This document shows, piece after piece, positions 1 through 10,058 of a stretch of 64,000 nucleotides of DNA. Source of the DNA: Conchocele bisecta (Eukaryota; Mollusca; Bivalvia; Lucinida; Thyasiridae); NCBI GenBank assembly GCA_029237695.1, contig CM055265.1, forward strand, positions 113,682,067 to 113,746,066, in the 5' to 3' direction. The translations under genes were made by a program, and so were the position numbers. The notes beneath the pieces are model-generated. The model was not told the DNA's origin. It saw nothing but the letters and a program-made list of their open reading frames with translations, and ran no database searches. The number at the start of each line of letters is the position of its first letter. The first letter of the stretch is position 1.

Positions 1-146
1 ATATTCGTCAACATTCGATATCGTTTACAGAAAATGTACACTATTATCAGATTCATCTTCGTCGAAAATCTCGCGTGATAAGCCTGATTACCTCATGAAC
101 TGGCGCAATATTATAACATGTCTGGCAAAACATGTCTAGACAGGTC

Positions 147-336
147 AAACCCACAGTTGGAATAGTCGGACGTGTGACACAAAGAAAATGACAATTACAA
201 AAATATCCATTACCCCACCCACTTGATCTCGTTCTATTATTAACGTCATGTACAGTACGATACCAGGTGGGTGGGATAATGGGATTTTTTTAATAGGCAT
301 TTATTTTCGTGTCGTAGGTCAGAGTCTTCCACCTGT
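147..336. mobile_element. Foldback MITE, family I, copy 1
   Basis: The arms read ATTACCCCACCCACTTG on the left and a diverged reverse complement on the right. Outer arms resemble GTGTCACAAGTCCGAGTCTTCC. A better preserved copy lies at 10301..10491, which defines the family. No coding capacity. Confidence 0.6.
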
Positions 337-659
337 GCTCACCATATGAGTAAACACAGATTGCAACGCACGAGCTTGTCCGTGATGTTGCAGCTGATGG
401 AACAGGATATCGGTCATTGGGTCATTGCGTCATCATTACTACACTTTTTTCTACACGCGTTTACAATAATGGATTGCACGGACCTGCGTAGATTCACATT
501 CTACACGACATGATGAATAAATAAAACACTGACGTTAACAATTCTTGGATTCAATATATTTATTATATGCGAAGATAACAGTGAAAACATATGGCATATT
601 ATAGGCATTGGCGACGTCGTTCATTCGCAGTCACAGTGTACAGTGTACATGTATTTTTT

Positions 660-984
660 GTTGACATTATGATGCATCTTGGGCGAGAACGGATATAGCA
701 CGGTTCGGATAAGCAACACGGAAGGTTGTATGTCGCCGGACTTCCGTGTACTAACGGGGTCGCACTGTACCTTAGATCTCCACAACACTTACTCCGATTT
801 ACCTCAAACTTCCAATAATTCTTTATTATCATCAATATTTTCTCTAGCCCACCCATGCGACCCACATGCTGAAGATTAAGGTCAAATGACTTAATTGACA
901 AACCCTTAATTCAAACTTCAAATAAATACACTCTGAGACAATCAAATGCCTCGGCAGGCTCGACATGCGGGCCGCGGCCATCTG
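660..984. repeat. Dispersed repeat, family V fragment
   Basis: Shares long stretches with 41383..42215 and 43120..43490: a block around ATATCTCCACAACACTTAC, the phrase AAGGTCAAATGACTT, and a terminal block GACATGCGGGCCGCGGCCAT. Family V is a non-coding dispersed repeat made of diverged internal units. Other fragments lie near 2930..3030, 10780..10960 and 32780..32880. Foldback element A1 sits directly at its end. Confidence 0.6.
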
Positions 985-1287
985 TAGTCTATTTCACCAA
1001 CATTGCAAAGTATACTTTTCTAGCAAAGTATACTTTGAGGGAGAAATTTTCAATTTTAGGATAAATGTATAAATTTTTATTATACTGAATTTATTACATG
1101 AGCACAGCCATTTTGGCTGTGATAATGTAATACATTCAGTATAATAAGTCTGCATACTTTTAATAATGAAATATATGAAGTTGTTAGTTCTATATGAAAT
1201 AATGTATTTCGGGAAAAATAAATGATTACTCTCGCAAAGTATACTTTGCTGGAAAAGTATAGTTTGCAATGTTGGTGAAATAGGCTA
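985..1287. mobile_element. Foldback MITE, family A, copy 1 (family definition)
   Basis: Family A is about 300 bp. Its outer arms read TAGCCTATTTCATCAACATT, followed by repeated GCAAAGTATACTTT motifs. The centre is a near-perfect hairpin of about 65 bp built on TTATACTGAATTTATTACAT and its complement around CAGCCATTTTGGCTG. There is no ORF, so it must have been moved in trans. It would fold into a long hairpin if transcribed. The target duplication is unclear; flanks often read CAG/CTG. Twelve copies occur in this window. This copy is full length with a slightly diverged centre. Confidence 0.85.
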
Positions 1288-1394
1288 CTGGTGTAATGAA
1301 ATTGACAAATATTGTCAATATTAGTGGAGGCGATGGTGTAAGATGGATTAGAAAATGAGCTTGGTCAAAGCTTATATGAAGTCTTCGTCCACAG

Positions 1395-1649
1395 TTACAA
1401 CTGACACGGGTCGCCGTGCAGCTTCCTCAGCCCCAGGAGCCAGCTTCAATCACGATCCCACTGCTGTACGATATCACCATCAACAGTATAACCCTCGTGG
1501 AGAAAGGGCCGGCCCTGCCAAACCCTGCCCTCCAGCAGGTCATGCAGATGTTGAGGCGATTTATGGACCGATATCATCAAAGTTCCGAGTGTGTTATCTA
1601 CCTGGCGGTCCGCGAGCTTATGACTAATCTAGTGCTGTCTGTTGTTTGA
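1395..1649 (+). CDS. Candidate terminal exon of an unidentified plus-strand gene
   Basis: A plausible acceptor (TCTTCGTCCACAG) precedes an open frame of 84 codons ending in TGA-TAA-TAG. The product contains PLLYDITINSITLVEKGP and ends with ECVIYLAVRELMTNLVLSVV. I do not recognise the family; the composition is that of a soluble helical protein. Support for real coding comes from downstream: decayed tandem copies at 2057..2480 differ from it mainly at synonymous positions. Earlier exons would lie outside the window or in the repeat-filled sequence to the left. The first codon is unknown because the frame stays open through the acceptor. It could also be a fragment of a duplicated gene. Confidence 0.45.
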   Translation, partial: LQLTRVAVQLPQPQEPASITIPLLYDITINSITLVEKGPALPNPALQQVMQMLRRFMDRYHQSSECVIYLAVRELMTNLVLSVV

Positions 1650-2480
1650 TAATAGATTTATAAGGTTATGGAGTACTATCCTTCATACACTTAATTACAC
1701 TTAATTAAGTGTGTCGTCATCTACTTGGATAATTGCAGCACAAAAATATTTACACAATTCCCTAACATTTGATTGGCCCGTAGCAAGTCTGTCTAAAATT
1801 TATATCCCAGTAAACTCCCACGCCGAACTACTTTCCGTAACCGTGAGGCGCAGTTAAAATAATTCTTAAGAAAACGGAAAATAAACACATTTTCTTGATG
1901 AATTTATTTCAAATGCTGGAATTATAAGGAATGAATGGCCTTTTTGTTGAATTTATCGGGGATATAAACTTGGAAAAGTCGCGGTAATACTGTATTCCCG
2001 CGACTTTTCCAAGTTTATACCCCGATAAATTCCACAAAAAGGCCATTCATTCCTATAATGTTCGCGAGCTTATGACTAATCTCGTGTTGTCCGTAGTTTG
2101 AGAAGAGATTTAATGACAATGTTTATGGACATACATCATCAAATGTGATGACAGATTTAATAAGATTATGGACTACTATTATCATCAGAGCATAGAATGT
2201 GTCATCCACTTGAACTCATGACTAATATCGTGCTATCGGTTGTGTGATATCCAATTTAATAAGACCATGGATGATTATAATCGCAGCTTTATGTGTGTAA
2301 TCTACTTCGCTGTTCGCAAGCTTACAACTATAAATCTTGTGCTGTCCATTGTGGGGGAGATTTAGTTGGAGTTGTAGGTTGTTTGACGAGAGGACACGGG
2401 TTATGGAGTGATATCATCAAATACCCGGGGGTGTTATCTACCCGGCGCTTGAGGGGAAAATTAATGCAAGTCACTCTATA
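1650..2480 (+). pseudogene. Decayed tandem copies of the 1395..1649 terminal exon
   Basis: At least four degraded repeats of the last roughly 105 bp of the exon follow it, near 1665, 2057..2100, 2160..2255 and 2262..2365, with a fifth DNA match near 2403..2455. The copy at 2058 still encodes VRELMTNLVLSVV with stop. The copy at 2168 begins MDYYYHQSIECVIH and has a small frame-breaking deletion. The copy at 2267 reads MDDYNRSFMCVIYFAVRKL. Each ends near an in-frame stop. Element B1 interrupts the series. They may be dead, or relics of alternative last exons. Confidence 0.5.
1731..2056. mobile_element. Composite foldback element, family B, copy 1 (family definition)
   Basis: Family B has two parts. 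One is about 190 bp, bounded by ATTCCAGCACAAAAATATTT and TGCTGGAATTATA. The other is a foldback with arms AGGAATGAATGGCCTTTTTG and GATATAAACTTGGAAAAGTC around a centre such as GGCCTTCCGGCC. The two parts travel together in all six copies (1731, 9709, 18541, 19339, 23250, 24603). Non-coding. This copy lies in the decayed exon array. Confidence 0.85.
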
Positions 2481-2495
2481 CTTCACTCAACTCCT

Positions 2496-2734
2496 GGGGC
2501 CCGTTTCACTAGACTTCATACGAATGTTTGTAACTGCAAATTTAGGATCGTCTGGAAATTTCAATTGATGGATTTACATTTATTGAGCATAGGCTGCATA
2601 TGCAGCCAATGCTCAATAAATGTAAATCCAATAATTGTTTACAAGAAAAGATTGTGATTGTGAAATTTACAGACTATCATAATTTTGCACTAATGAAATT
2701 TTAGTCGTACAAAGTTTAGTGAAACTGCCCCCAG
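2496..2734. mobile_element. Palindromic MITE, family C, copy 1 (family definition)
   Basis: Family C has ends GGGGCCCGTTTCACTAAAC, then TTTGTACGACTAAAATGTTC, and a central palindrome of TGGATTTACATTTATTGAGC and its complement around GCATATGC. It is about 240 bp and non-coding. Ten copies or fragments occur here. In this copy the palindrome is slightly imperfect at the centre. Confidence 0.85.
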
Positions 2735-3097
2735 GATAGTTATAAATTGCCATGGAACAATTGAACGTATGGAGTTTTTGACTTGTGTCGCTGTTGATCA
2801 GTGATTGCATAATTTCATATATCATAATGATACAGGTATTGCATCTCAGGTTCGCATGGATAACATGAAAATAAATGTGGATTTGTATTGATCATTGTAA
2901 ATATTAATTTTTGTCGCGCGATATAATTGGCACATCGGTGTGCCTCTGGGTTAAAGTTTTTGGTTTAAAGTTTTTCGGTATACCATCGATACTATATACA
3001 TGCGGATCACGGCCATCTAATTTGTTAGGGTCGTGAATGATTTACAGACAACTCTGGCATGGATGATAGTCTTGTGAGTCTTTACTCGTCACATCAG

Positions 3098-3378
3098 TAG
3101 TCTATTTAACAAAATCGCAAAGCATACTTGTCTAGCAAAGTGTACTTTGAGGGAGTAATCATTCACTTTTCCAGAAATGCATTACTTCATATAGAACGAA
3201 CAAACTAAAATATGCAGTATTAATATACTGAATTTATTACATTATCACAGCCAAAATGGCTGTGATAATGTCATAAATTCAGTATAACAAAAATTAATGA
3301 ATTTATCCTTACATTGAAAATTTCTCCCTCAAAGTGTAGCAAGATAAGTATACTTTGCAATTTTGGTGAAATAGGCTA
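3098..3378. mobile_element. Foldback MITE, family A, copy 2
   Basis: Full length but diverged at the left end (TAGTCTATTTAACAAAATCG). The central hairpin is intact with AAAATGGC at the loop. Confidence 0.8.
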
Positions 3379-3399
3379 CTGGATAATAGCTACAGTGCA

Positions 3400-5000
3400 G
3401 TCTCCGTTTTTGTTCCACCGTAGACAACACTTGCAAACTCAACGCGAACGCAACGCGAACGCAACGCGAACGCGAACGCAACGGTTTGCTGTAGCGTTGT
3501 ATACGTTGTTTAAACGTATAATACGGTTCGTACACGTGTAATACACATTGTCAAACTGTTTAGTTTTAAAGCGTGTAATACGTTTAGCTTCAAGGCGTAT
3601 AACACGCTTTGGCGTATACACATGTAGCGAGGTGAAAGAGTTGAAACGTGTACAACGCTTTACCTGGAAGCGTGTAGCTATATGAAAGTGTTGAAACGTG
3701 TACAACGGTTACACGTTTTAATGCGAATACCTGTTCGGCCCCGATCGCTTCAAGGCGTCCTTGTTTCGTCCCTTTTAAAATATCGCGAATACATACCCTC
3801 AGATCGAGTTCAAAGTACATCGGCGGTGTGATTTAGCACTTCAATTGATCCCTAATCCCTGATGCCTAATGAGTCACGCTTTTAACACGACAGTTGTACC
3901 TTGTCGTTTATGAAAATGTTTGCGAATTGTAGATCACGTGATCCGGCTCATCAGGATCTGCGGCATTCCTACGTACATGTACATTTTATATACACAAAAA
4001 TGACCCCTAATACAGCGTAATGTAACAGTTCCTAACTTAATATGGAATAGCCCGGGCCGATAGTCCGTGTCAGTTACTTGGGGTTAAATATTACGCACAC
4101 AGATAAACACAGTGCATGGTTTCTTTATTTTATTTTAACATCATCAGAAATGGGTTGTCTAGGAACTCTCATATCTTTACGCTGAAGCCAGTCTATTTCA
4201 GTCACTAATCCGCTATACACCTGTCCCACGCGTGTGTTAAGAAAAATTGATATTTGGAGAAACTGAATACACAGCGAGCTGCACACTGGTTTAACACGGA
4301 TATGGCCCGCGGATATGTGTCATAAATTACTTGGTCAAAACCGGTAAATTTACAAGGTTTATAGCGAAATAGCAGCCGACTGGCAATTTTTCTCGGACCG
4401 ATTTTTAAGACTAGTTTTCAAATCTCAATCTGTCTGAGAGTTCAAAAATCGGTCCAGAACCGTAAAATTGAAAATTTTAGAAGCCCTGCAGTGAGTCTAG
4501 AAGTATATATACACACACGAAGAATGATCTCAGCATGCGCATTCTACGCGATACACGGTTGGCATACCAAAACGTGTAATGCGTTAAAACCCGTGGAAAC
4601 GTGTTATACGTATAACATGGTTTCATCTGTACGGTGCTGTGCACATGTAGAAGCGTGTAACCGTTAGTCAAAGAAAGCGTTAAATCATTTAAACGGTTTA
4701 CCTTAGCGTTGTATACGTTTACAACCGTTGTATACGTTTACAACCGTTGTACACGGATTACACGCTTTTGAAACTCAATGCGTTGTTTACAACCGTTGTA
4801 TACGTTTACAACCGTTGTACACGGATTACACGCTTTTGAAACTGAATGCGTTGAACACGGTTTGTTCGACTTTCGCAAGAGTGGGGAAACGCAACGCATG
4901 GCCGAAAATGTATTACACGTAGACGACACACGGTTTGAAACGCAACTAACGGAAACGCACAACACTTTGTACACATATAAACCCGGAACATTTTGACAGA
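3400..5000. repeat. Diverged short-repeat region (CGTGTA/TACACG-rich)
   Basis: Contains a CAACGCGAACG microsatellite near 3440..3480 and many variants of CGTGTAATACG, GTTGTATACGTTTACAACC and GTGTACAACG on both strands. A direct duplication of about 75 bp containing GGATTACACGCTTTTGAAAC lies at 4740..4860. No gene is supported. The stretch 3840..4470 is unique-looking and carries nothing I can name. The region may be the subterminal repeats of a large element, but clear terminal repeats were not found. Confidence 0.5.
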
Positions 5001-5456
5001 AACGACTGTATATTTATGGTGTCACAGTCAGTCAGTTCATAATTACAATGCAATAAAGCATATCATGGAGTCCTTACATACCTGGAATACAGTGGAATCG
5101 CTCTAAACAGGACACATTGGAGATCTAATTTGGATGGCTTCATTGTAACTTATCGATAATGTTAACGTTAGTTCCCAACTACAAAACTGTTCTAAAACTG
5201 ATCCTATGATATCTAGTCACATGTAAGTGAGAGGATTTAAATAAGCTTGCTTTCAATCCAATCCCATTTGTATGGTACTGTATATAGTAACATTGACATT
5301 GACAATGAACTTGTAAACAATATGCAAATAAAATATGTTTAAAACTAAAGCAGTGATGGATGTCATGTGGATATATTCAGTAAAAATTCTCTGAATATTC
5401 AACGAAGTTCAAAGACGTCTGTGCAGGAAAAATATCATAACGTTCTGACATCAGTA

Positions 5457-5506
5457 TGACGTAAATTGTGTGATGTATGACATCACATGTGTGTTTGGTA
5501 CGTCAC
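5457..5506 (+). promoter_or_regulatory. Cluster of three CRE-like sites
   Basis: TGACGTAA (5457..5464), TGACATCA (5478..5485) and TACGTCAC (5499..5506) lie within 50 bp and end about 47 bp before the ATG at 5553. CREB/ATF-type factors bind TGACGTCA variants. Three spaced sites next to a good start codon suggest a promoter. A chance cluster cannot be excluded. Confidence 0.4.
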
Positions 5507-5552
5507 ATTTTTTTCTGCTAATGCTGTGCATCTGGTAGTGTCTAAAACAAAA

Positions 5553-5631
5553 ATGGCGAACAGCATATTGGATCAGCATAGCAAAATTGGTATTAAACTT
5601 GAAGCAGAACTATCCAGTGACATCATGACAG
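5553..5631 (+). CDS. Candidate first coding exon of an unidentified gene
   Basis: The sequence AAAAATGGCG has a good start context. It opens a frame of 26 codons plus one base, MANSILDQHSKIGIKLEAEL followed by SSDIMT, ending at G|GTTAAT, a usable though weak donor. Reading through the donor hits TAA at once, as expected if the exon must be spliced. No following exon was recognised on the plus strand before the repeat-filled sequence to the right. I cannot assign a family. Upstream CRE-like sites support a promoter. Confidence 0.35.
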
Positions 5632-6109
5632 GTTAATTTCTTAGTTGAACAGTTAATTTAGTAAATAAGACAGCTATTCCATCAGCAGTGTCTCAGGATT
5701 TTACACATTTTGACTTTATTCTGAATAACTTTTTACCAAACTGTCGGAATGTTATAAAACTGTGCCACAGTGTAGCAATTAATCAGCTTGTTTATTCCAA
5801 AATCCACATATTTAAAAATTTTATTATGAAGTACGAAAGGCTAAATTTGACGTGAATTATGCATTAGCCGATGCGCAGAATTAGCCGAAATAACAGTACT
5901 TGGTGTTTTGTAATTGTTACAATTTCATGTATATGTATTTAGTTTTCATGCACAACTTCACCGTATATGCTCATGCATTTGATCATTTAAAATAAACTTT
6001 GAAATGTTGAAGTATTTATGTTTATTGTATCCTAGTCCATTGTAGCATGGTTGTCGACAACTATTTCTGAAAAAATTGAAAATGAATGGGTTTAACGTCC
6101 GATCAACAG

Positions 6110-6560
6110 CTAAGGTCATATGTGGCTGTGACTGGAGAAATGGGGTGTATGTGTATGGCGACCAGCGTAGATCCAGACCAGCCTGTGCATCCGACTCGTC
6201 CAAAAGACTAGTTTCTGAAGAAATCCGAGAGCTATTGTCTGTAGATTCGGATCGAATACTTGAGCAGACTTGTGTAGCCTGATAATGATATATGTTGCTT
6301 GTTAGAAGCATGTCAGTGAAATGGCGAACATTGCAGACCCTGATCAGACTGCGGATGCACAGGCTGATCTGGATCTGCACTGGTCGCAAAATCGAAAAGC
6401 CCCATTTCGCTTCAGACCAATGTAGATCTGGATCTGACTTAACGATTTGCCTGATTTGGATGCCTGATGTTACTCTGACCAGAGGATGAATAGTGTAGTG
6501 CCTGATCAGATGGTGCAGGTGTGCAAGCTGGTATGTCTGCACTGGTCGCAAATACAATGA
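6110..6560. repeat. Dispersed repeat, family L (family definition)
   Basis: Family L contains GGAGAAATGGGGCTTATGGG, GACCAGCGTAGATCCAGATC, CCTGTGCATCCGCACAGTCT and GTTAGAAGCATGTCAGTGAA in order, in either orientation. It is SINE-sized and non-coding. Other copies: 17447..17531 with 17835..17985 (split by A5), 20868..20922 with 21226..21341 (split by A6), 21646..21890, 22476..22520, 29935..30020, 30118..30360, 52900..52990, 53290..53360 and 60958..61168. A short GTTTAACGTCCGATCAACAG motif precedes this copy. Confidence 0.7.
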
Positions 6561-6596
6561 GCCTGTATTTTTCATCATATCTTTGCCCATATTAAC

Positions 6597-6827
6597 CCTT
6601 TCACCCCTAAGTAACTCGAATGGATTTTGATATGTTAATTTTTCGATCAGTCCAATCATCATAAAATGATTTTACGACTACATGTAGTTCACTGATGAAA
6701 AGAGGATATTGTTTATCTAAAAAATATGAAAATTGCAGATCCCGATGAGACGGCTCGTCACGAGCCGGCTCATCTGGATCAACACTATTTGCAAACGCAA
6801 CTATAGCGGTCTACAGTGTTTAACGGG
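6597..6827. mobile_element. TTAA-flanked MITE, family M, copy 1 (family definition)
   Basis: Flanked by TTAA on both sides (6593..6596 and 6828..6831). The ends begin CCCTTTCACCCCTAAGTAAC. The centre carries GAGACGGCTCGTCACGAGCC. TTAA targets with C-rich ends are typical of piggyBac-type elements. Non-coding. Confidence 0.7.
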
Positions 6828-6971
6828 TTAACGTAATTATCACCACAACCTCTCGGCATGTTATCCATTCAACTTTCGACACCACTTTTACCTTGCATCA
6901 CATGTCCTTGACCTACTTTTTCTGCTTGAATAACACAACATGTGCACTTGTATTGTCCCATATGTTGTTAA

Positions 6972-7177
6972 CCCTTCCTACGCTGTTGACAGAAATTGCC
7001 GTCTGCTGTTTTTCATTTTTGGTTTAATTCTTAACAAAAAACTGGTTTTGACAGTACATGAGAATCGTCTCCACTGGAGACGATTCTCATGTGCTGTCAA
7101 AACCAGGTTTTTGTCGAGAAATATTGAAAATAAAACATTTCCAGCAGACGACAACATTTAATTCAGCGTAGTAAGGG
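6972..7177. mobile_element. TTAA-flanked MITE, family D variant, copy 1
   Basis: TTAA at 6968..6971 and 7178..7181. The ends are CCCTTCCTACGCTG and its complement. The inner arms GTCGTCTGCTG and GACAGTACATGAGAATCGTC meet in a perfect hairpin around CCACTGG. Confidence 0.7.
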
Positions 7178-7270
7178 TTAAATCCTGATTAATGTTTCTG
7201 TTCAAGTAGTTTGTGAAATCTGACCGATATGAGATATGGGGCTTACGACCTTTGTGGCCAGTATAGACCT

Positions 7271-7517
7271 GGGGGCCGTTTCACTAAACTTTGTACGACT
7301 AAAATGTTCGTAAGTGCAAAATTATGATAGTCTGTAAATGTTACATTAACAACGTTTTCTTGAAAACAATTAATGGATTTACATTTATTGAGCATAGGCT
7401 GCATATGCAGCCTATGCTCAATAAATGTAAATCCATCAATTGAAATTTCCAGACGATCCTAAATTTGCACTTACGAACATTTTAGTCCTACGAGGTTTTA
7501 AATAGTGAAACGGGCCC
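7271..7517. mobile_element. Palindromic MITE, family C, copy 2
   Basis: Full length. The core at 7374..7435 is a 62-bp perfect palindrome with no spacer, centred on GCATATGC. Confidence 0.85.
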
Positions 7518-7520
7518 TTG

Positions 7521-8144
7521 TAGCCTATTTCACAAACGTTACTTAGTCGACCAAACTTCAGGCCCGTAATCGCATTTCGTGAACACGTTTCGAATATGCA
7601 GTCGACTAGCTAAAGTTGGCTAACAAAATTGTTTGTGAAATGAAAACATGCCAAAAATCTTAGTCGATTATAGCTAGTTGACTAAGAGTGTTTGTTTGTT
7701 TGTTTATTGGTGTTTAACGGCCTATCAACAGCTAAGGTCATGTTAGGCCGGGCAAACGGGTTCAATCCCATTTTAACCTGCTGAATTGGGGGGGAAAATC
7801 CCAAAATCAGAACGGAATATTTACATCGAGATAAAATATATTCAGCCCTGAAATTAGAATAACCTGACCTGGTGCCGGATCCATGCCACACCAAAGTCAC
7901 TTGGCCCCTTCCCCTAAAATAGGAATACGAATAATCATAATACTCACATAAGGGGTATAAGGGGCATACAAAATGCCAAAGACGTATGTGAGGGCCAAAC
8001 TAGGTCTCCAGTCGGAATTCCAGTAAGGATGAATCCCGATCGTTAAATTACCCATCGCATACTCCCACCTGCCACCCACTGACTAAGAGCTGGTGAGTCA
8101 AGTAAGAAGTTAGTCGACTAACGGTATGTTCGTGAAATAGGCTG
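7521..8144. mobile_element. TIR element interrupted by a family K repeat
   Basis: The ends TAGCCTATTTCACAAACG and its complement resemble family A tips, but the interior differs (repeated TAGTCGACTA motifs). A family K repeat occupies about 7688..8085, splitting the element into a left part ending TAGTTGACTAAGAG and a right part GACTAAGAGCTGG. The shared GACTAAGAG may be the target duplication made by K. Confidence 0.55.
7688..8085. repeat. SINE-like repeat, family K, copy 1 (family definition)
   Basis: Family K is about 390 bp. It has a TTTG-rich start, then GTTTAACGGCCTATCAACAG, TTCAGCCCTGAAATTAGAAT, CACTTGGCCCCTTCCCCTAA, and an end near TAAATTACCCATCGCATGC. It is non-coding and usually inserted as a unit. 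Other copies: 10955..11125 (3' half), 25083..25470, 26987..27380, 33440..33885, and 35310..36215 (split by F4). Fragments lie at 22525..22650, 24965..25070 and 54412..54495. Confidence 0.7.
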
Positions 8145-8299
8145 CTCGATAGGCCTGAAAAATGGACCGATTGATTGGTCGAGGCTCATCGGTGCCCAGT
8201 CTCTGATTGATTTTGAGTACACGTTTGGAGAACGTGCTCGGAATAATATATAATCTAGGGTCCAGAATAGTTTTAACACTTGCAGTCCCGAATTAAATT

Positions 8300-8482
8300 G
8301 TGTCATCTGATTTTTGTGTTATATTTTCCATTTTCTCATCAAAAACATGGTTTGACTGCACTTTAGAATCATGAAATGATTCTAAAGTGCAGTCAAACCA
8401 TGTTTTAATTGAGAAAAAAGACAATATCTAAAGCAACAGCATGTTAGGATACAACTCTTTGCTTCCTGCATTCTAAGGGTTG
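8300..8482. mobile_element. Family D variant, copy 2 (decayed)
   Basis: The inner arms CATGGTTTGACTGCACTTTA and complement form a hairpin. The right end reads CATTCTAAGGGTTGAA, so the terminal TTAA is mutated. Confidence 0.55.
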
Positions 8483-8624
8483 AATGGATTTGACAGATAC
8501 ATTGCAATGTGTAGTTTAGCTGAAGAATGGGAAAATAGTGACAAAACCGTGGAGAAATATGTGATACTTTAATAACGACAATAAAATAATAAGTTGTGCC
8601 AGTCTGTGTGAAAATTCACCTTAA

Positions 8625-8822
8625 CTCTTTGCATGCTGGGTAATTTGTGGGATATAAATAGTTCAAAAATAGCAGACGACAATTCATTATATTTTCTTTT
8701 ATTTCTTACTATCAATATCATGAATATGTCTTGGAATTTCATTCTAATGAAATTCCAAGACATATTTAGAGAGTGAAATAAGAAACATACTCGTAACTTG
8801 TTGGACGCTAGCATGCAAAGAG
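8625..8822. mobile_element. TTAA-flanked MITE with CTCTTTGCATGCT ends
   Basis: Lies between TTAA at 8621..8624 and TTAA at 8823..8826. The ends CTCTTTGCATGCTGG pair with AGCATGCAAAG. The centre TGTCTTGGAATTTCATTCTA folds back on itself. Its right TTAA is also the left TTAA of element F1. Confidence 0.65.
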
Positions 8823-8826
8823 TTAA

Positions 8827-9306
8827 AGGTACATGCCCACTCGGTAGGAACAAAATGTTCTTTATATCAGAGACATCATCTGAGACATAAACTGGCAAAA
8901 TAAACACTCATTCACCATTACCCCACATATTGATTGGCATTATTATACATTTTATATCAGACGTAAATTTCCACACTGATATCAGGGTCGATAACCGTGT
9001 TTCCTTAAAATGTTGAGGGACATTACTATTTATTCTCTGTATTTATTTTTGATGTGCAACAATGATCATACTTTATAATCTGACACGTTTAATTAGTATA
9101 ACTAATTAAAAAATATCATGCCTCATTTGCATATAAAAATAGCCTTATACCACCGCGAGTCACTATCAGTAAAATAAATATTACTAAATGATTATATCTG
9201 TATAGCGGGCACTCGTAATTTTAGAACTGGTGGAATAGTGACACAATTATACACTTATTTAATTCCTATAAAGAACATTGTGTGCCTAATGAGTGGGCCT
9301 GTACGT
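8827..9306. mobile_element. TTAA-flanked MITE, family F, copy 1 (family definition)
   Basis: Family F is about 480 bp with ends AGGTACATGCCCACTCAGTA and complement GTGGGCATGTACCT, always followed by TTAA. Interior landmarks are CATTTTATATCAGACGTAAA, TTTGATGTGCAATGATCATA and CACCGCGAGTCACTATCAG. Apart from copy F9 it is non-coding. Nine copies occur here. Confidence 0.85.
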
Positions 9307-9406
9307 TTAAAACACCTCCAGCTTCTACCAGTAGTTATCTTGCAAAAGAACAAAAGTACAGTAACATAATTATGGTAACTGACAAGTCTGCTAAGAAATG
9401 TATTAA

Positions 9407-9623
9407 CCCTTAGACCGCTTCTCACAACAATTGTCGTCTGCTGTTGCTTTTACATCTTGCCTTATTTATCAATAAAAACATGGTTGACATGGTATTATTT
9501 GACAGCACTTCAGAATCATTTCCAATGGAAAATTATTCTAAAGTGCTGTCAAATCATGTTTTTGATATTAAAAGTGGAAAATATAAAATAAACAGCAGAC
9601 GACAAAAAAAATAAGACTAAGGG
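9407..9623. mobile_element. TTAA-flanked MITE, family D, copy 3 (family definition)
   Basis: TTAA at 9403..9406 and 9624..9627. Family D ends begin CCCTTAGACCGCT; this is followed by TTGTCGTCTGCTGTTGCTTT and a hairpin from GACAGCACTTCAGAATCATT. Three-C termini with TTAA duplication match the general piggyBac pattern. It has no transposase. Confidence 0.8.
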
Positions 9624-9708
9624 TTAAAATGTAATAGAAATTGGGGAGGTGTGATATTGTAAATTCTCATACAGCCTATATGTTTGTCACAGTTTGTGTT
9701 TCCAATAT

Positions 9709-10058
9709 AGGAATGAATGGCCTTTTTGTGAAATTTATCGGGGTATAAACTTGGAAAAGTTGCGGGAATACTGGACGAAGGCCGGAAGGCCTCGTCCAGT
9801 ATTCCCGCGACTTTTCCAAGTTTATATCCCCGATAAATTCAACAAAAAGGCCATTCATTCCTTATAATTCCAGCATTTGCAATAAATTCATCAAGAAAAT
9901 GTGTTTATTTTCCGTTTTCTTAAGAATTATTTTAACTGCGCCTCACGGTTACGGAAAGTAGTTCGGCATGTGAGTTTACTGGGATATAAATTTTGGACAG
10001 AGACTTGCTACGGGCCAATCAAATGTTAGGGAATCGTGTAAATATTTTTGTGCTGGAA
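9709..10058. mobile_element. Composite foldback element, family B, copy 2 (reverse)
   Basis: The foldback part comes first here, centred on GGCCGGAAGGCC, followed by the bounded part ending GTGCTGGAAT. Confidence 0.85.

Noticed and set aside
360..480. Possible OTU-protease-like fragment (VRDVAADGTGYRSL)
   Set aside because: The catalytic Cys expected after the D-G block is absent and the frame is short; chance similarity.
5958..6662. 234-codon frame on the minus strand
   Set aside because: It lies almost wholly in family L repeats; other L copies have stops and frameshifts in this frame.
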